A stretch of 64,000 bases of DNA from Oncomelania hupensis (lineage: Eukaryota > Mollusca > Gastropoda > Littorinimorpha > Pomatiopsidae): the NCBI GenBank assembly GCA_036898135.1, contig CM072511.1:25330968-25394967 (forward strand), given 5' to 3'. This document shows positions 22,101 through 36,046 of this stretch, one piece after another. Position 1 is the first letter of the stretch, and the number at the start of each line of letters is the position of its first letter. Below the pieces are notes generated by a model. That model searched no databases and was not told the DNA's origin. It worked only from the letters and a program-made list of their open reading frames with translations. The position numbers and the translations under genes are program-made.

Positions 22101-24368
22101 TTGAGTGTGTATATGTGAAAGGAATGATGTAATTAAACAATGGGATGAGCTGACCAGCAGCTAAACTGAAACCAAAATCAATTTGTGGAAATAATATCCA
22201 CAAATTTTATAGAGTTTAATTTTTTTTTTTTTAAAACATTTCCAATGTCATTTCTTACTGAATTTCCTCAATTGTGCTTTTCTTGTGTGATTTGGTTTTT
22301 AAGAACAAATGTTTACAACCAAAAGGTTCTGAGTATGCATTTTGCTAAAAACTCATTAAGTCTCATAAACTTCCCATTCTTATTTTACCAAGTGCTCGTG
22401 TTTGAACAAATGCATGATACAAATAGCAATAATATACAATTAGTCGCCTCAATATTTTATTTTGGGAGGGGAGGAGGGATGAGGGAACAGGGGTGGGGGG
22501 TGGGGGAAGTATTGCGTTTATAAAAATTTAGTATTAACGGATTTTGCCTTTAAAATCAATATGTACGCTCACACACACACACACAAGTAAACTTGCACAC
22601 TAAACACAAATGCACATACAGATTTAAGCACAATATAAAACAGCACTCAAAATGTCTTCTTTTCTTCCAGATGAATATTTCCAACAAAACAACAATAATA
22701 CCGCTCATCACAATCAAAATGACCATTTACAATACCATAGATGCAAAAAGCCTGGCTTGCTGTCTTGCTCAGGTATAGTCGTTTCAACAAGTGATAGATA
22801 GTTCATTATTACAAGATAAAGGGCAAAGCTGGTACAAAAGGTACTTTTAACGGGGTGTATAATACAGTGACAGGTTCCAACAGCAGAAAGCCAAACATCA
22901 CCAAATATCTATCAAAATACGGTCAACAGTTTACAACACCCAACAACAACACCAAAAGCAGTGATCGGAAACTTACAGAAAAAAAATAGAAGAAGAAAAA
23001 AGAAGCTTGGCCCAAGATTTAAACATTATATATAACACATGTTTTGTACATCAAATTGAATACAGTAATAATCAATGTATGAAGTACTTGACTCACATCA
23101 AAGCTGACACCATAACAATACAAATTATATAAACAGACGCATGATCAATATACATGAGCATAAGAAATAAAACTACAAACGAAGTTCGACTAGAGTTTTG
23201 TGTGTGATTTTTTTTGTCATCTGTAAAACTATCAAGAAAGAAAAAAAAATCAGGTCCAGCAAACACTAAAAGGGAAAATTTTCAAATAATAACATTAAAT
23301 TGCAGTTTTGTGTGATAAATATTGTCTAATATATCTATATATACTCCAACATCACATATTACAACCAGTCACAATTTCAATTCAATGTTAAATCAAAGTT
23401 AACATTATATCAACCAAATGCGTTACCTTCTTTTATTTTCTTTTTTTAATTTTTTTTTTTAAAGCTACAACATTATAATTAAAAAGTAAAATATATCCAC
23501 TATATCATCAAAATGTACTCCTCTCTTTTTCTCCAAACAAATGAAATAAAGACACTTTCTTCAAACTTTCATAAATATTCTGATCAGGGACGAGTCGTCT
23601 TTCAACCAAGTTGTGGTCCTGATTCCTCTTTCAACCAAGTTGTGGTCTTGATTAGGCTTTTTGCAGTACACTGGACCCTACAGACAATGACTAACTAACT
23701 AAAATAAATATTCTATAAACATGTCAGCAAATTCTCATCCCATATAGACTGAAAGAATGTAGTAAAATTGTCCACTTCATTTATAAATTTCCGTTCTCAC
23801 TCCCCTTACACTGCAAGAGTGTTTCTGATACCAATGTTACCCCAAAAACAAACAAATGCTGGTTCCCAGAATTTAGGAGGCATCAATTAATGCGATGTTG
23901 TGAAATTTCAGGTTATTAAATACGTAAAAAGCCAGCAATAACAACAAAATAAAAACAAGAAATCCCAGATCCTAAATAATATACTAAGAAGTCAGAACAC
24001 CTAAACTTTGAAGAGAGAATCAAACAAATCAAATGGTTAAGAATAAAAAATTTTGAATGACTCACTATTAAACAAAATAAATAATATATGTTTTTTTTTT
24101 AAAATGTCAATCATTAATGAATTTTTTGGGCCAGAAAGGTCACTGTGTAGCTGTTTGGACTGACAACATTCAATATGATCACAAAACCTGCCGCATGTTT
24201 TATAGACAACATGACAAAAGCACAGTATGCACTGTCATAAATTAATAAGAAATAATGGTCATTTAGTCCCCTTTACAAGACTGAAGGCCAATTCACAGCC
24301 AACAATATTGACTTTTTAACCCAGCACTCTATCCTCACACCACAACGATGGTGGGTTGTCCGTAGCCA

Positions 24369-24551
24369 TTGCATTGTACAATAAATTCCTCAACAGTTCA
24401 TTAGGTTCATTCGAATCACTTACTGATTGCACTACTTATTAATCTATTCAAAAATGCCATGCCATTGTACAATAAATTCATCAAAACAGTTCATTAGATT
24501 CGTTAGAGTCACGTACTGATTGCGCAATTACTTATTAATCTATTGAAAATG
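24369..24551. repeat. Diverged tandem duplication of about 90 bp
   Basis: The segment from ATTGTACAATAAATTC to TTATTAATCTATT occurs twice (about 24369-24457 and 24460-24551) with substitutions and small indels. Confidence 0.75.
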
Positions 24552-27500
24552 AAAGTCAACAATCACTTCGTGGATTATATTGTCAGAACACAGATTTATA
24601 TCTACTCTCACATGCACTGTCAATGGAAACAAAAACCATCTTTAGCTAAACCTGAATGGTAGGAACTAACTTAGAACACTTTTCTGGCCATCTATATACA
24701 TGAAATTATAATAAGTGCCATCAGATCAGGGTTAAGGGCAGAAGTACAGTACCATAAGCTGTATTTCTCAGTAAATATAAATCATGAGAAGAAACAAGAT
24801 TCATTAACACTTAGGATACAAATTATACAATCTACAACATAAAAAATATAATCTGTACAATTAAGACACAACATGAGTTCGGTCAATCGCAATGTCTCAT
24901 ATAAAAAAGAACACAGATCCTGAAGTGAAAAGTATTTTTAAAAGCTTAACTGTACCCCAATTCATTTGTTTTTTTCTAAATCTTCCTTAAAATTACACCT
25001 CATTCCCTCAAAATCACTTTCTGACTAGTTTCCCCCAGGCCTCATTCAATCGAACGAACACCATCAGACGGTTTGGTCTCATCACCGTCACTCCATAAAC
25101 TGTACAATTTAATTTTAAAACTGTTCATACGCCATAAACTCCTTATTATGTTATTTGGTGATAATTGCAAAATAACAATGCAAATTAGTGATTACATTAT
25201 TTTATCTGTAATTTGACAACGCATATATAATGCACACGGTTGAGTCCTGTCCTATCCTGAAGCCTGGCATTTCACCAATAACATAAATAAATACACATTT
25301 GATGTGCCTATCTGCAAAACCTGCAAAGACCATTAACCAATCGATACCCAAACAGACTCAGCAAATGTTTCAACACTGCGACAGTACTAGAAGGATCAAC
25401 ATACAAAACAAGTTTTATTAGCCCTTTTGTTTTTTGGCTCAGGAAATCACAGGTAATCAACTCACTGAAAATGCCAATGAAGATGAAGATCAGTCCAGTA
25501 CTGAAACAGGCTAAAAGATGGAGGCTAAAATGGTTAACAGTCGACAGAAATACCCTATCAGTAGGCTGAGGCACATTGGAAAGACCGTCACCCTTCATGG
25601 CACCGGTATCGGATCCAAAACAAGCAAAGTCTGCTATATGTCACTATGTGGCATATAACAATACATCGACACAGTGCTGGCAAGTTCAACTGAGACAAAA
25701 AACATGGAAACAAGAAAAGCATAATTCTTTTTTTTTATTTTAATCCATAAAACAAGGTGTTAAGAAATTCACGATTCTTAGCGTTGGACAGTCAAATTGT
25801 ATACACAAGATTCCCTCGCACACACACGCACACACACACAAAAAGCTGAGAAAAGCCTCACAGAGGTTTACAGAGTCCTGCCAATGAAGCTGACACTACA
25901 GACAGACTACAACTTTGACATGAAAGGTGACACAATGGTCACACAGTAACAATTTCCTGTCAACACATAACAAATAATGTGTTCATTAGTGGTATAGCAA
26001 CAACACAACTAAACACTGACATTTACAAAGAAATTAAAACGACTAAAATATCACATATGACTTTACACAGTAACGAGAAGCAGATCATACACAGCCGAAA
26101 AGGAAATACAATGAAGAAAACAAAACACATGATGGACACAAATATATATGACACACAACAACACTGTCGGTACAAAACGAAAACGGTAAGGTCGATAAAT
26201 TCATCTGCGCCGTAAACGTGTCACAGATATAGCACTGGGACCAGAAAAAAAAGTAGTGTGTGTTTTAGCATCTCAAAAATGTTTATACTACATTTTTAAT
26301 GCCAGAATTACGCTGTCATTAGATGCATCTGTCAAACTGTTGATGATGTAAGATACGCAGCTTCAATAGAGGACTCGGAGAACGCATAGAGAGTGTGTGA
26401 TAGCTGACTGACAGTGCAACACAGACGCACTTGTGTAACTCCACAGTAATGATTCCGATGAATGAAGTGAACATCTTCTTGCGCGACGGGGGATGAGTCA
26501 CAGAGTGCAATTTTGGCCTCTTTCTCAACACAGCTGTTCTGATCACTGAAATTCAAGCTTGGCATGGCAGGTAACTAACTACAAAACACATCATCTTTCA
26601 TTGCTGTAGGTGTACGCACTGAACAATGTTCACTGTTGCGCCAAGTACAATGAGTCACAATAAACCAACAAAGTATGTTTGAAAAGCTTTTTTTAAATTA
26701 AAAAAAAAACACACACACACAAAAACCACCTCCATCACTTAGTACTACTACAACACAATCATATGTCATCATCACAAAATCATCATTAAACAGCAAAGAA
26801 ACCCAAAAGATATGAAGAGCCAGTCAACGATAATTTAAAAAAAAAAAAAAACTTTAAAATGTCAGGTGGCACTTGAGGGGAGACACAACACGAACACCAG
26901 TATTTGACGACACAGGCAGCCTTCATTGGTCAAGACTAGGAGACGTCTTGCGCACACAACAAAAATAAAACAATAGGTGCAGATATGCTGCTGGAGCATG
27001 TCAGTAACCATATCTGTGGTACCACGGATCTTGACAGCAATTTGCTTTTTATTCACAACAAGACGGTATAACAACACAGCGAAAAGCTGCTGAGGCAATT
27101 TGATCCAAGTGGGGGAACTTTGGGTGCTGCTGCATAGGATGAACATCTATTGCTATTGCACACAGCTTTGGCCACTTCTTTCTGTCCCAGAAGTGGAATC
27201 AGTATTTTCTAATGTTGGGGCATTCTGGCAAGGGCAAGCTTGGGGTGCTGCAGATTTGGTGATTCCAGAAATGCAATTTCACTGCAGAGGTGTAGAAGTT
27301 ACTGCAAGTCAGAATAAGCTTGTTGCAATTGTGCCATGCAGAAAGAGTAGCGATCATGCTGATCTTGTAAACTACTAAAACTGCAACTATGGTAGAGGAT
27401 TCCATCCATTGAAAACTTCAGTATTGTTGCGTTCTCTAAAGAACGCGCCTCAGGGTGCTGGCTCTTAACAGAAATCCACTCAGGGTATTTCCATGTCCTC

Positions 27501-27802
27501 TGGAAAATGTTCTACCGACTTATGCAAATGCACTGCAGTATTTGGCCTCTTTGCTTTCTACAGTTCTGGAGAATTTTCTAAAGCAGCCTCTCTTGCTCTA
27601 AGTTTTTGTGCTCTAATCTATGCAACCTCCGGTGTAAGGAAAGCCACGTAGCCTCCACTGTAAATCTAGCAACCTTTTTTTTTTGCGGTAGAGCAATCTG
27701 CCTCAGCAAAGCTCAGCAGCCTCCTTGGATTTGGCAGCTCTAAAGCATCCTTGGACCCTCTCTGCACTGTACTTTCTACAACCTGTCACTGGCCACTCTA
27801 GC

Positions 27803-27851
27803 TTAGGTACCTTCTTCCATTGGCTCCGATTCCTGTTGCCCCACAGATCCA
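27803..27851 (-). CDS. HDAC4: HDAC exon s (residues 763-778 and stop)
   Basis: Codes [16 protein letters not shown] then TAA at 27803-27805. EPMEE matches the end of HDAC4 (EEPMEEEPPL). Acceptor TTGCAG; 49 bp of coding sequence, then the 3' UTR continues leftwards. Confidence 0.9.
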
Positions 27852-30800
27852 CTGCAACAGAATTTTAAAAAACCTTTATAAAGTAAATATACACACTGAA
27901 CAAATATACCAAATGAACTATTGTAAACCAAACTGATTACCCTCTTCCACGTTGTCAATGCCCATCATTATAGCAATGAAATGATGGAAATGACAGCAAT
28001 ATTGAGACAGCTATCATGTTAGTCTTGCTGTGGTCCCAGGCGTTCATTGAACGTGTTGGAAAAGGCCCAAATCCATTCAAGTCGATGCTGAGTCCCAACT
28101 GCTTGAAAGCATCCAATTACCATGATAACGATTGCTGACTTATGTACTGCAAATATTCATGCAACTATAACATGCTCATTTCACTAAATATTGCTAATAA
28201 GATAAAAGAATTTATAACAAAACAACATCATACACCTGAATACCTTGGTTTGGCAGTAACCATAGAAAGAGAAGCAAGGGCAGTAACTGTGTCAGCCTCC
28301 ACACTCTCCATCTTCTGTGCCTCAAGCAGCGTCTGGTTGATAGTCTTCAGGTAGCGTTTCACACATGGCCAGTGGCGGTCTGCTGGCAAATACAAACAGA
28401 TAATGTGTAAGGTCAATAACAGTATGAGAAACAATATGCATGCATGTCAGTACAGTAAAAAAATGTCTGGTCTGGTATTATGACAGGAACTGATATCGTT
28501 CTAGCCCTAAAAAAAATTCTCCTATCAGAACTAACAGTGTCACATTGTCTTACACTTCAATAGTGAAAATAATTTTTATTGGTTTGTGTGTGTGTTTTTT
28601 TCCAATTTTTATTCATTAGATTAACATAAACCGTCCTGATAATTGGTGATTGGCCTATCTGTTCCCACCACTTTGTACGGCAGGACCACACCAGTAGAAA
28701 GATCAAAGTGTATAAAATACTGACAGTGCGATAATGTTATTTCTTTGTTTAATGCTGCAAAACACATATTTAGTGCATGTTTGGATGTCAGTGAGCAGAC
28801 GAGCTGGAAGCTAGACAATAAGAGCGAACCTTACAATAAATGCTACAAATCAGTGTGAAGTTTCAAAGGCGTTACTTGAATAATAACCTACAGAATATCA
28901 GAGTTTGCTGGCGTCAATCCTTCTTCTAATTCATTGGAGGTGTCACTTACACTGTATCCTGATGGTGGTTTCCAAGGTCTCTAAGGCTGGTTCACAAATT
29001 GGCCGTGTCAGCTCTTTCTCATCAAGAGGCAACAGCTGCAAATAAACAAGAGATTCACTCATTCATATAAATACAGTGCGAAATGAATAGACCGCAAATT
29101 GTTCATAGAAAATGTCTTAATTATTAATACAATACTGAACAAACCGATTGCAAATGTTGATCCTTTTGGTCAAGTTTATTGCAGTATTTCTCTTACAAAA
29201 AGATCCACCAACCATTTATTTTGTATTTCTTGCAATGCGATGAAGCAAAATCCATAAGTGAACAAGTCATTCTACACACCATAATGGGTATTAGCCTCAG
29301 TTATATGGATCATTCAGTCAGGACAATTAAATAAAAATCTGAAATCAGATTATTCTGTACTTGTGTAACACCGACACTAACTACATACTTCGTCTCCGAG
29401 AAGCGCTCGCACGCAGGCCTCGGTGGCATCGCAAATGCTGGTGAGGTCGTATCCTCCTTCCAAGGTCAGGACAACTTTGCCGCCAGCCAGCGACATCAGT
29501 TCTCTAGTCATGTGACCAAAACCTGAAAACCACAATTAACACTTGCTTTAGTTCCCATATGATCACGAAGTTCGATTTACAAACAATAATACAAATATAC
29601 ATCAACAAAATAAGCACAAAAGCAACCATACAACTGCATTTCATGCAAAATCCTAAACAATAACCTGCAAGGGAGTCCCAGTGATAATCAAATCAAATTG
29701 TGTGAAAATATCTCCATCAAAAAATACCCTTTTGATAATATAAATTTTTCAAACATTTTCAAAATTTAATATAAAAAATGGCTATTGCCATAACACACAC
29801 ACACACACACACATCAAACTTCTTTACAGTTAAAAAAAATGTTGCTACATGAATCAATACTGTTCACTCACTCTTTCATAGTATACAATAAAAAGGGACA
29901 CTAGAGCATTACATTAGCCTTAATCAACTTAACCCGAGTTGCTTGTACAACATCACTCACAGGCAGCAGAGATCTCATAGCCTCCCAGGGCAGTAGGGTG
30001 ACCCTTGGCCGCATCGAACCCCGATGACACGAGCACACAATCTGGGTTGAACTCCCGTGCAATGGGCATGACGATCGTCCTGAAAACATAGCACCACAAA
30101 CAGAAAGTCAGTAACATGCAGATACCAGGTGTCTTAGAATTACATGGTAAGGTTGTAGAACGAACCCTTCCCTAATATATGACCAAACAATATTCTAAAA
30201 ATATCTATTGTACCACAGAAGAACACACATTTCAATTACAGAATGAATGTAACACAGACCTGAAAGCTGTCAGGTACTCTGCATCACCCATGGGAGGATT
30301 CAGGCTGCCTCCAAATGCTATGTTCACATTGAAACCTTGGCCAGAGTCGGCGCCGCACTCCGACGGAGCTCCGGTGCCAGGAAAAAAGTTGCCATTGTCA
30401 TGGCGATGGATGGAGATGTACAGGACATGGGGGTCTTCATAAAACATTTGTTGCGTTCCATTGCCATGGTGCACATCCTGAACAGAGTGAATAAAAAGAA
30501 TTTATGAGTACCCTGAAGATGTGATATGTTCTGGAGGGTTACACATTTTACATTCAGAAGATTTTTCCCCCTAGTGCAGACTTAATTTCTCTTGGCAGAA
30601 CTGTTAAAGGCGACAAAGCAACACGTAGTTTCAGTTAATTATCTAATGGGATAAACCATTTTGCAAAATAGTACACAATCCTCAAAAACAAACAATACTG
30701 CGGAGCTAACCCAGTCGACGATGAGAACTTTGTTGAGTTTGTACTTCTCCCTCAACTGTTTGGCAGCAATGGCGATAGAGTTGAAAAAGCAGAAACCCCT

Positions 30801-33224
30801 GAAAAAACATGAAAACCCCTCGTGAGCAAAATCAGAAGCATCCAAACAAAGAGAAAAAGAAAATAAATCATGCATTTAGACAGACCCCCAAGACTAAATA
30901 TGTGTATCATCATCATCATCATCATCATCATCAAGACTACATGTGTATCATCATCATCATAATCATCATCCGCATCATCAAGACTTTATGTGTATCATCA
31001 TCATCATAATAATCCGCATCATCAAGACTATATGTGTATCATCGTCATCATCATCATAATCCACATCATCAAGACTATACGTGTATCATCATCATAATCC
31101 ACATCACCAAGACTATATGTGTATCATCATCATCATCATAATCCGCATCATCAAGACTATATGTGTATCATCATCATCATAATCCGCATCATCAAGACTA
31201 TATGTGTATCATCATTGTCATGAACTGGCTAGTGTTAACTCTGCTTGTTGACTATTTAGCCATGTGTAGTCATTGTACCCTTAGAGAGTCAGTAAGCTAC
31301 ACAGCAGCAATTAAGATTACACAGCAGGCCACACAGCGAGCGAGCCACCCACATCGCAGTGAGTCAGCACTTGAGTTTTGAATCGGCCCGGTTTAACCAA
31401 TCAGAGCAGGCTCAGTGGGTAGAGCAGTTTTGACTGTGTCAGAGCCTAACACAGTTTGAATCAGTCGTGTGTGAGACGAGGTAGAGTCAACATCTCCACA
31501 GCTAGAGAAATCTCTACACTCATAGACCAGGAAGCAGGACTTAGGAATCTTAGAATTCTCTCAAGTCATCACGGGCCTGAACTTGTCAAACAGGTAAATG
31601 AACACCCTTCTGTTTCATCGTGATATATTTGTATTATTGTTGAAATTATGTTTGTGGAATTTGCTATGCATAAATGTGAATTGTTAATCCGAATTTGCCG
31701 TACCACGTGGAAGAGCCGACCACGAGGCGAAACACGACCGGTTGCGCCGCCATGTTGTATCCCGTACGGAACCACTGTTGTTTAACTTATATGTATGTTT
31801 GCAGACCAGTGGCTGTACCACTGAATGTTTATATTATTATTAATTCTGTATGTGTATAGTTAGACACGATTTATATTTATGTATGTATAGGAATTTAGAG
31901 TGAGATTACAGCGGACCCCGGAAGTAGCAGAATGTTCGTCGCTTATGTATAGAGATGTGGAGCTATCACTGAGGGCTACTTGGCTTTCAGTGAGACGCTC
32001 TGCACAAACCGATTATTCAGGGTTGTGCAGAATTTCGTCTCTTATATTACAGACGAGCAGGCGAGCTATCCCGAGCTATCCTGTGCTTCCCACTCCACAG
32101 AAACGACTAGTTGGTTGAGGATCCTCTACCGCACAAGACGGAAAGAGCTGCCTTGAAAGACACCCTGTCAGACCCCACAGCGTGGCAAGGGAACCCAACT
32201 ACACAACTACCCAGGTGGACCAGAAGCTACCTCACAGAAGGACTTCGCACGCTCCATCTAGCAGTTAAGTGAACCCGCCAAGGTGCACTTAAACTGATCA
32301 TAACAGGACCACAGTAGTCCAACTCTTCAGAAACTGTAAAACGGACCACAGTAGTCCAAATCTACATGAAATATTATAGCAAGTGCCCGAGGAAGATATA
32401 ACAGCTGCCTAGACTATCAGCGATCGAACTATTAGCATTGAAAGAGACATTTTAAGTTAGATTAGTACTTAGAGAATCTTGTATAGAGTAGAAGAAATAA
32501 ATGTGTGATTTTAACTGTTATCAAGTGGCTGGACTACATATGATTCATAGCCGTGTGAAAGCTAGTGTGACAGTAATCTTTTACCATTTTTCTATCTATT
32601 TCTGTACCCCAACCTTAACACAGAACGAGCTAAACAAATAAATTTATTAAAGTAATTCATAGGGTGACTTACTAGCAGTTCCCACCGAATAAACGTGAGG
32701 GTCCATAATTCCATTGTGCAGAGCCCATAAACCCCACGTGACAATCATCATCATAATCCGCATCATCAAGACTATATGTGTATCATCATCATCATAATCC
32801 GCATCATCAAGACTATATGTGTATCATCATCATCATTCTTATCCCCCCACCCTCCCTCCTCCTCAACATAAACATCACCATCACCACTGTCACCGTTGCA
32901 CTTACATCGCCTGGTCTTTTTCTGCATGATGCCCTGGCGGTCGCACGATAGCCATGCCGTTCTGAAACACAAACATGCAAAAATTACTTTCAATGTTGAT
33001 CCTTATCATACCACACACTCACACACCAAACCTAGTTGCTACCTTACAGGCCGGCAAACCATATACATCTGAAGACACCACATACACACAGTGGCATCAA
33101 CTCACACTTCCTATGCCCTACTTGTGATCCGGCATCCTGTCACCCTCTCATGCTGCCCTCATGAAGCTGGCCCAAGAGAAGTGGGAAGTTCCTAATGCCT
33201 CTATTCACTATGACCAAAAGCTTG

Positions 33225-33258
<34 letters not shown>

Positions 33259-36002
33259 GGAGGAGGAGAGGGGGGAACCTTTTTTACCTTTCACCCACCA
33301 TCCTTCCACAAAATAAAGGAAACCAAACACAAATGACAAAGATGATACCTTCAAATCTCCAGCTACAACTCTGCTTGCCAGTTCTGTCACACATCCTGCA
33401 GCCTGTAAAATCAAAATCCAATTCTCATATCAGAATACATGAAAGAATCCTACAGAAACCCTGCAACAATAAAACACACCCTAACAAATCTTAATTTTAG
33501 CACAAAACTGCACTTATGCGAGTACAAAATTCATCCAAAAATTGCGCAAATACGTATATATTTTTAAGCCACAGGTGAGAAATTATGAACGTACCATTCT
33601 AGCAGCAGTGGAGGTGTGCATGTCATTCCAGACCGTGTCTGAATCTACCCCTACTCCACCACACAGCAAGAAGCAGAACCGCATGGGTAGGTTCTCTGCT
33701 AGACAACAGAACATTTAGCATTACCAACCAAGCACTGCAAAAAGAACAAACCAAGCAAAAATCCCTTTGTTTTGAAACAGCAATAGAAACTCCATTAAGA
33801 ACCAAAGGTTCATCAACACTAAACCCAACTGAATGTATCACAGATAGAGATCACAGTTGGGCACCTCAAGCAGCTTGAGTTAGATCCCCCATTGACCAGT
33901 GCCTTTAGCAGCTCTTGCGCTGGAAACGCGCTATATAAAAGAGTTAAAATAAATAAAATAAGATACATATTTCACTCAAGTCAACGACTACCGTTTTTTG
34001 TTTCAGATTTTTACTTCTCATAGTTTAGGCAAAAAAACATCTATCAGAAACTGCATTACTACCAAGCTAGATATATGTCAGTTCATGAATGGACAAACTA
34101 CGATACAAACAATGTGACACAAATTACACCCTCCCTATAACAGAGTATAACATTATAAAGTCATTAGAAAAGACTATAACTTTATGAATGTGCTAAAAGA
34201 TGATAAATTATTCACCCATAAGGCGCTGTCTGTTGTAAGGATTGCCACCGAAAATCTCAGCGTACAAATCAGAATGGCAACTCTGCAATTCTTCCAGGGT
34301 GGCCTTCCGACTACGTACTCTCTGCAACAATCCCACAATGAACACAGAAAATTGTACAGTAAATTGTAGCGCTTACTTTACGTTGGACTGTCCACCCTTT
34401 TATAAGAATTTGTTTAAAAGATGGCTCTAGCTCTAGAAATCAAGATTTGGCGCCCACATTTCTCAGTCTCCACAAAATTGACTTTCTGGGTGAAAAACTT
34501 TTTGGAATAACAACTCTTTATTCATTTAGTTTAGGCTCACAGATAAACTTGCGGATCTACTAGTAAGCTACTAAAAATGACTTGAAGCGCACTAACGAGA
34601 AAACTAACTCTCTTGTACTCAATCTATTTGTGAGAAGCTGCTCACCTCGCAACGAGTTACCAGCCCAGTTTCGCTCAGGCGTTCCCAGATCTTTTGTATG
34701 CGTCCAGCATGCTCCAGGTGATTATCATTGTTGGCGCATGAACAGCTGTGCTTCAGCATTATCGTGTCATATGCCAGACCTGTCACAACAAGAAAAAGAA
34801 CAGAACAGAAAGGTGACAAGACCGACTTCCATGACTTCTTTCCTAACGGGTTAAATTTGGAGAGGAAGAAAGACAGTTCAACACTAGAAAATCAGCATCA
34901 TGCCATATGTAAAAGTAGCCCAAAAAAATTTTTAAGTAATAAAAAATAAAAAAACTGAACTTTAGACAAGCAAAATGACTTCAATTACAATTCTTAAATG
35001 CTACAAATGAACTTAGCTTCATTTTGGGGGAGATTGGAGGGGGGGGGGGGGCAATATATTTGTACAATGTACTATTATTTTATTTTACTTAAAAACATCC
35101 CCTTACCAGTGGTGAAGGTGTAGCTGACAGGCCCAGTCTCTGTGGGCTGCTGGGGCGGCATGGAGAAAGTGACCAGGGGCGAAGACTGTGTGCGGGACAA
35201 AGGGCGATGGTGGGAAGGCCTGGGGCGACCAGACTTGATGATGTCACGCTGCTGAGAGAGAAAGGCCTCACGCTCTCGCTGCTGCTTTTCAAGTTCGCTA
35301 GGAGCCAAAGCACTTTCCTCCATCCTGTTCTCTGCCTCTTTCATCTCCTTTTAAGACAAAAAGACACCAACATTGAAATGGCGCAAGAACCAAGGTTACT
35401 TTTTTTTTTTTTTAAAGTCCATTCATCATGGTTAAACCAGGCTATGATTACTATGATCAACAACGTGCCTACGATGTTTGTTTTTTTAATGAAAATATGC
35501 CAAGTAAATTCAAATAAAGAACATGCACTAGAAAGAAACCCTGTTGGTAATGTATCTCAATAACTTATTTTACAATAATAATTATCATTATCTGCACTTA
35601 TATTGATGCGCTAAAGTGAAACACAACAGAATTAAAATATAAAACCTCAGTAAATGGCAAAAGGGATCAAATAGACCAAACTTATCTTTCTAAAAGCAGG
35701 CACAGTGCACATTTTGTGCCAAGAAGCCTGGGATTACCGATTTCCTAATGTTAAACTTCAAATAATCTAGACACTTCTTCTTTTGCACTATGTAATGTAA
35801 ACCAACAATGTAGGCTAGAGATCTTATAATCACATGATCAAACTGCCAATGTAAACATTCAGGCAAGAAGAAAATCTTAATTTTCCCCTAACCTGCTGTT
35901 TCCCATCTTCAAATATAGCAAGCACTTTTAAAAGCATATACAACTCGTAAATAAAAACCTACCATAAGCTGCAGGATTAATAGCTACATCTACAAATTGA
36001 CC

Positions 36003-36046
<44 letters not shown>

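Larger units (their letters stand above)
17001..27802 (-). other. AT-rich stretch downstream of the HDAC stop codon, candidate long 3' UTR
   Basis: No protein-coding exon is recognisable here on either strand. The plus strand is markedly A-rich over T in long parts (for example 18450-19350), so the minus strand, the sense strand of the HDAC gene, is U-rich, as many 3' UTRs are. One RTE fragment (21848-22100), homopolymer runs (19285-19338, 21603-21628) and a diverged tandem duplication (24369-24551) lie inside. Where the transcript ends cannot be read from sequence; TTTATT (AATAAA on minus) is frequent. Confidence 0.35.
28383..30710 (-). other. HDAC introns between exons r and m
   Basis: The introns 28383-28950, 29036-29388, 29523-29960 and 30080-30259 are AT-rich, with a (CA)n run at 29793-29813. 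The intron 30478-30710 is short. I see no other feature in them. Confidence 0.7.

Noticed and set aside
30752..31009. Frames with poly-Met or poly-His
   Set aside because: Produced by the ATC minisatellite in an HDAC intron.
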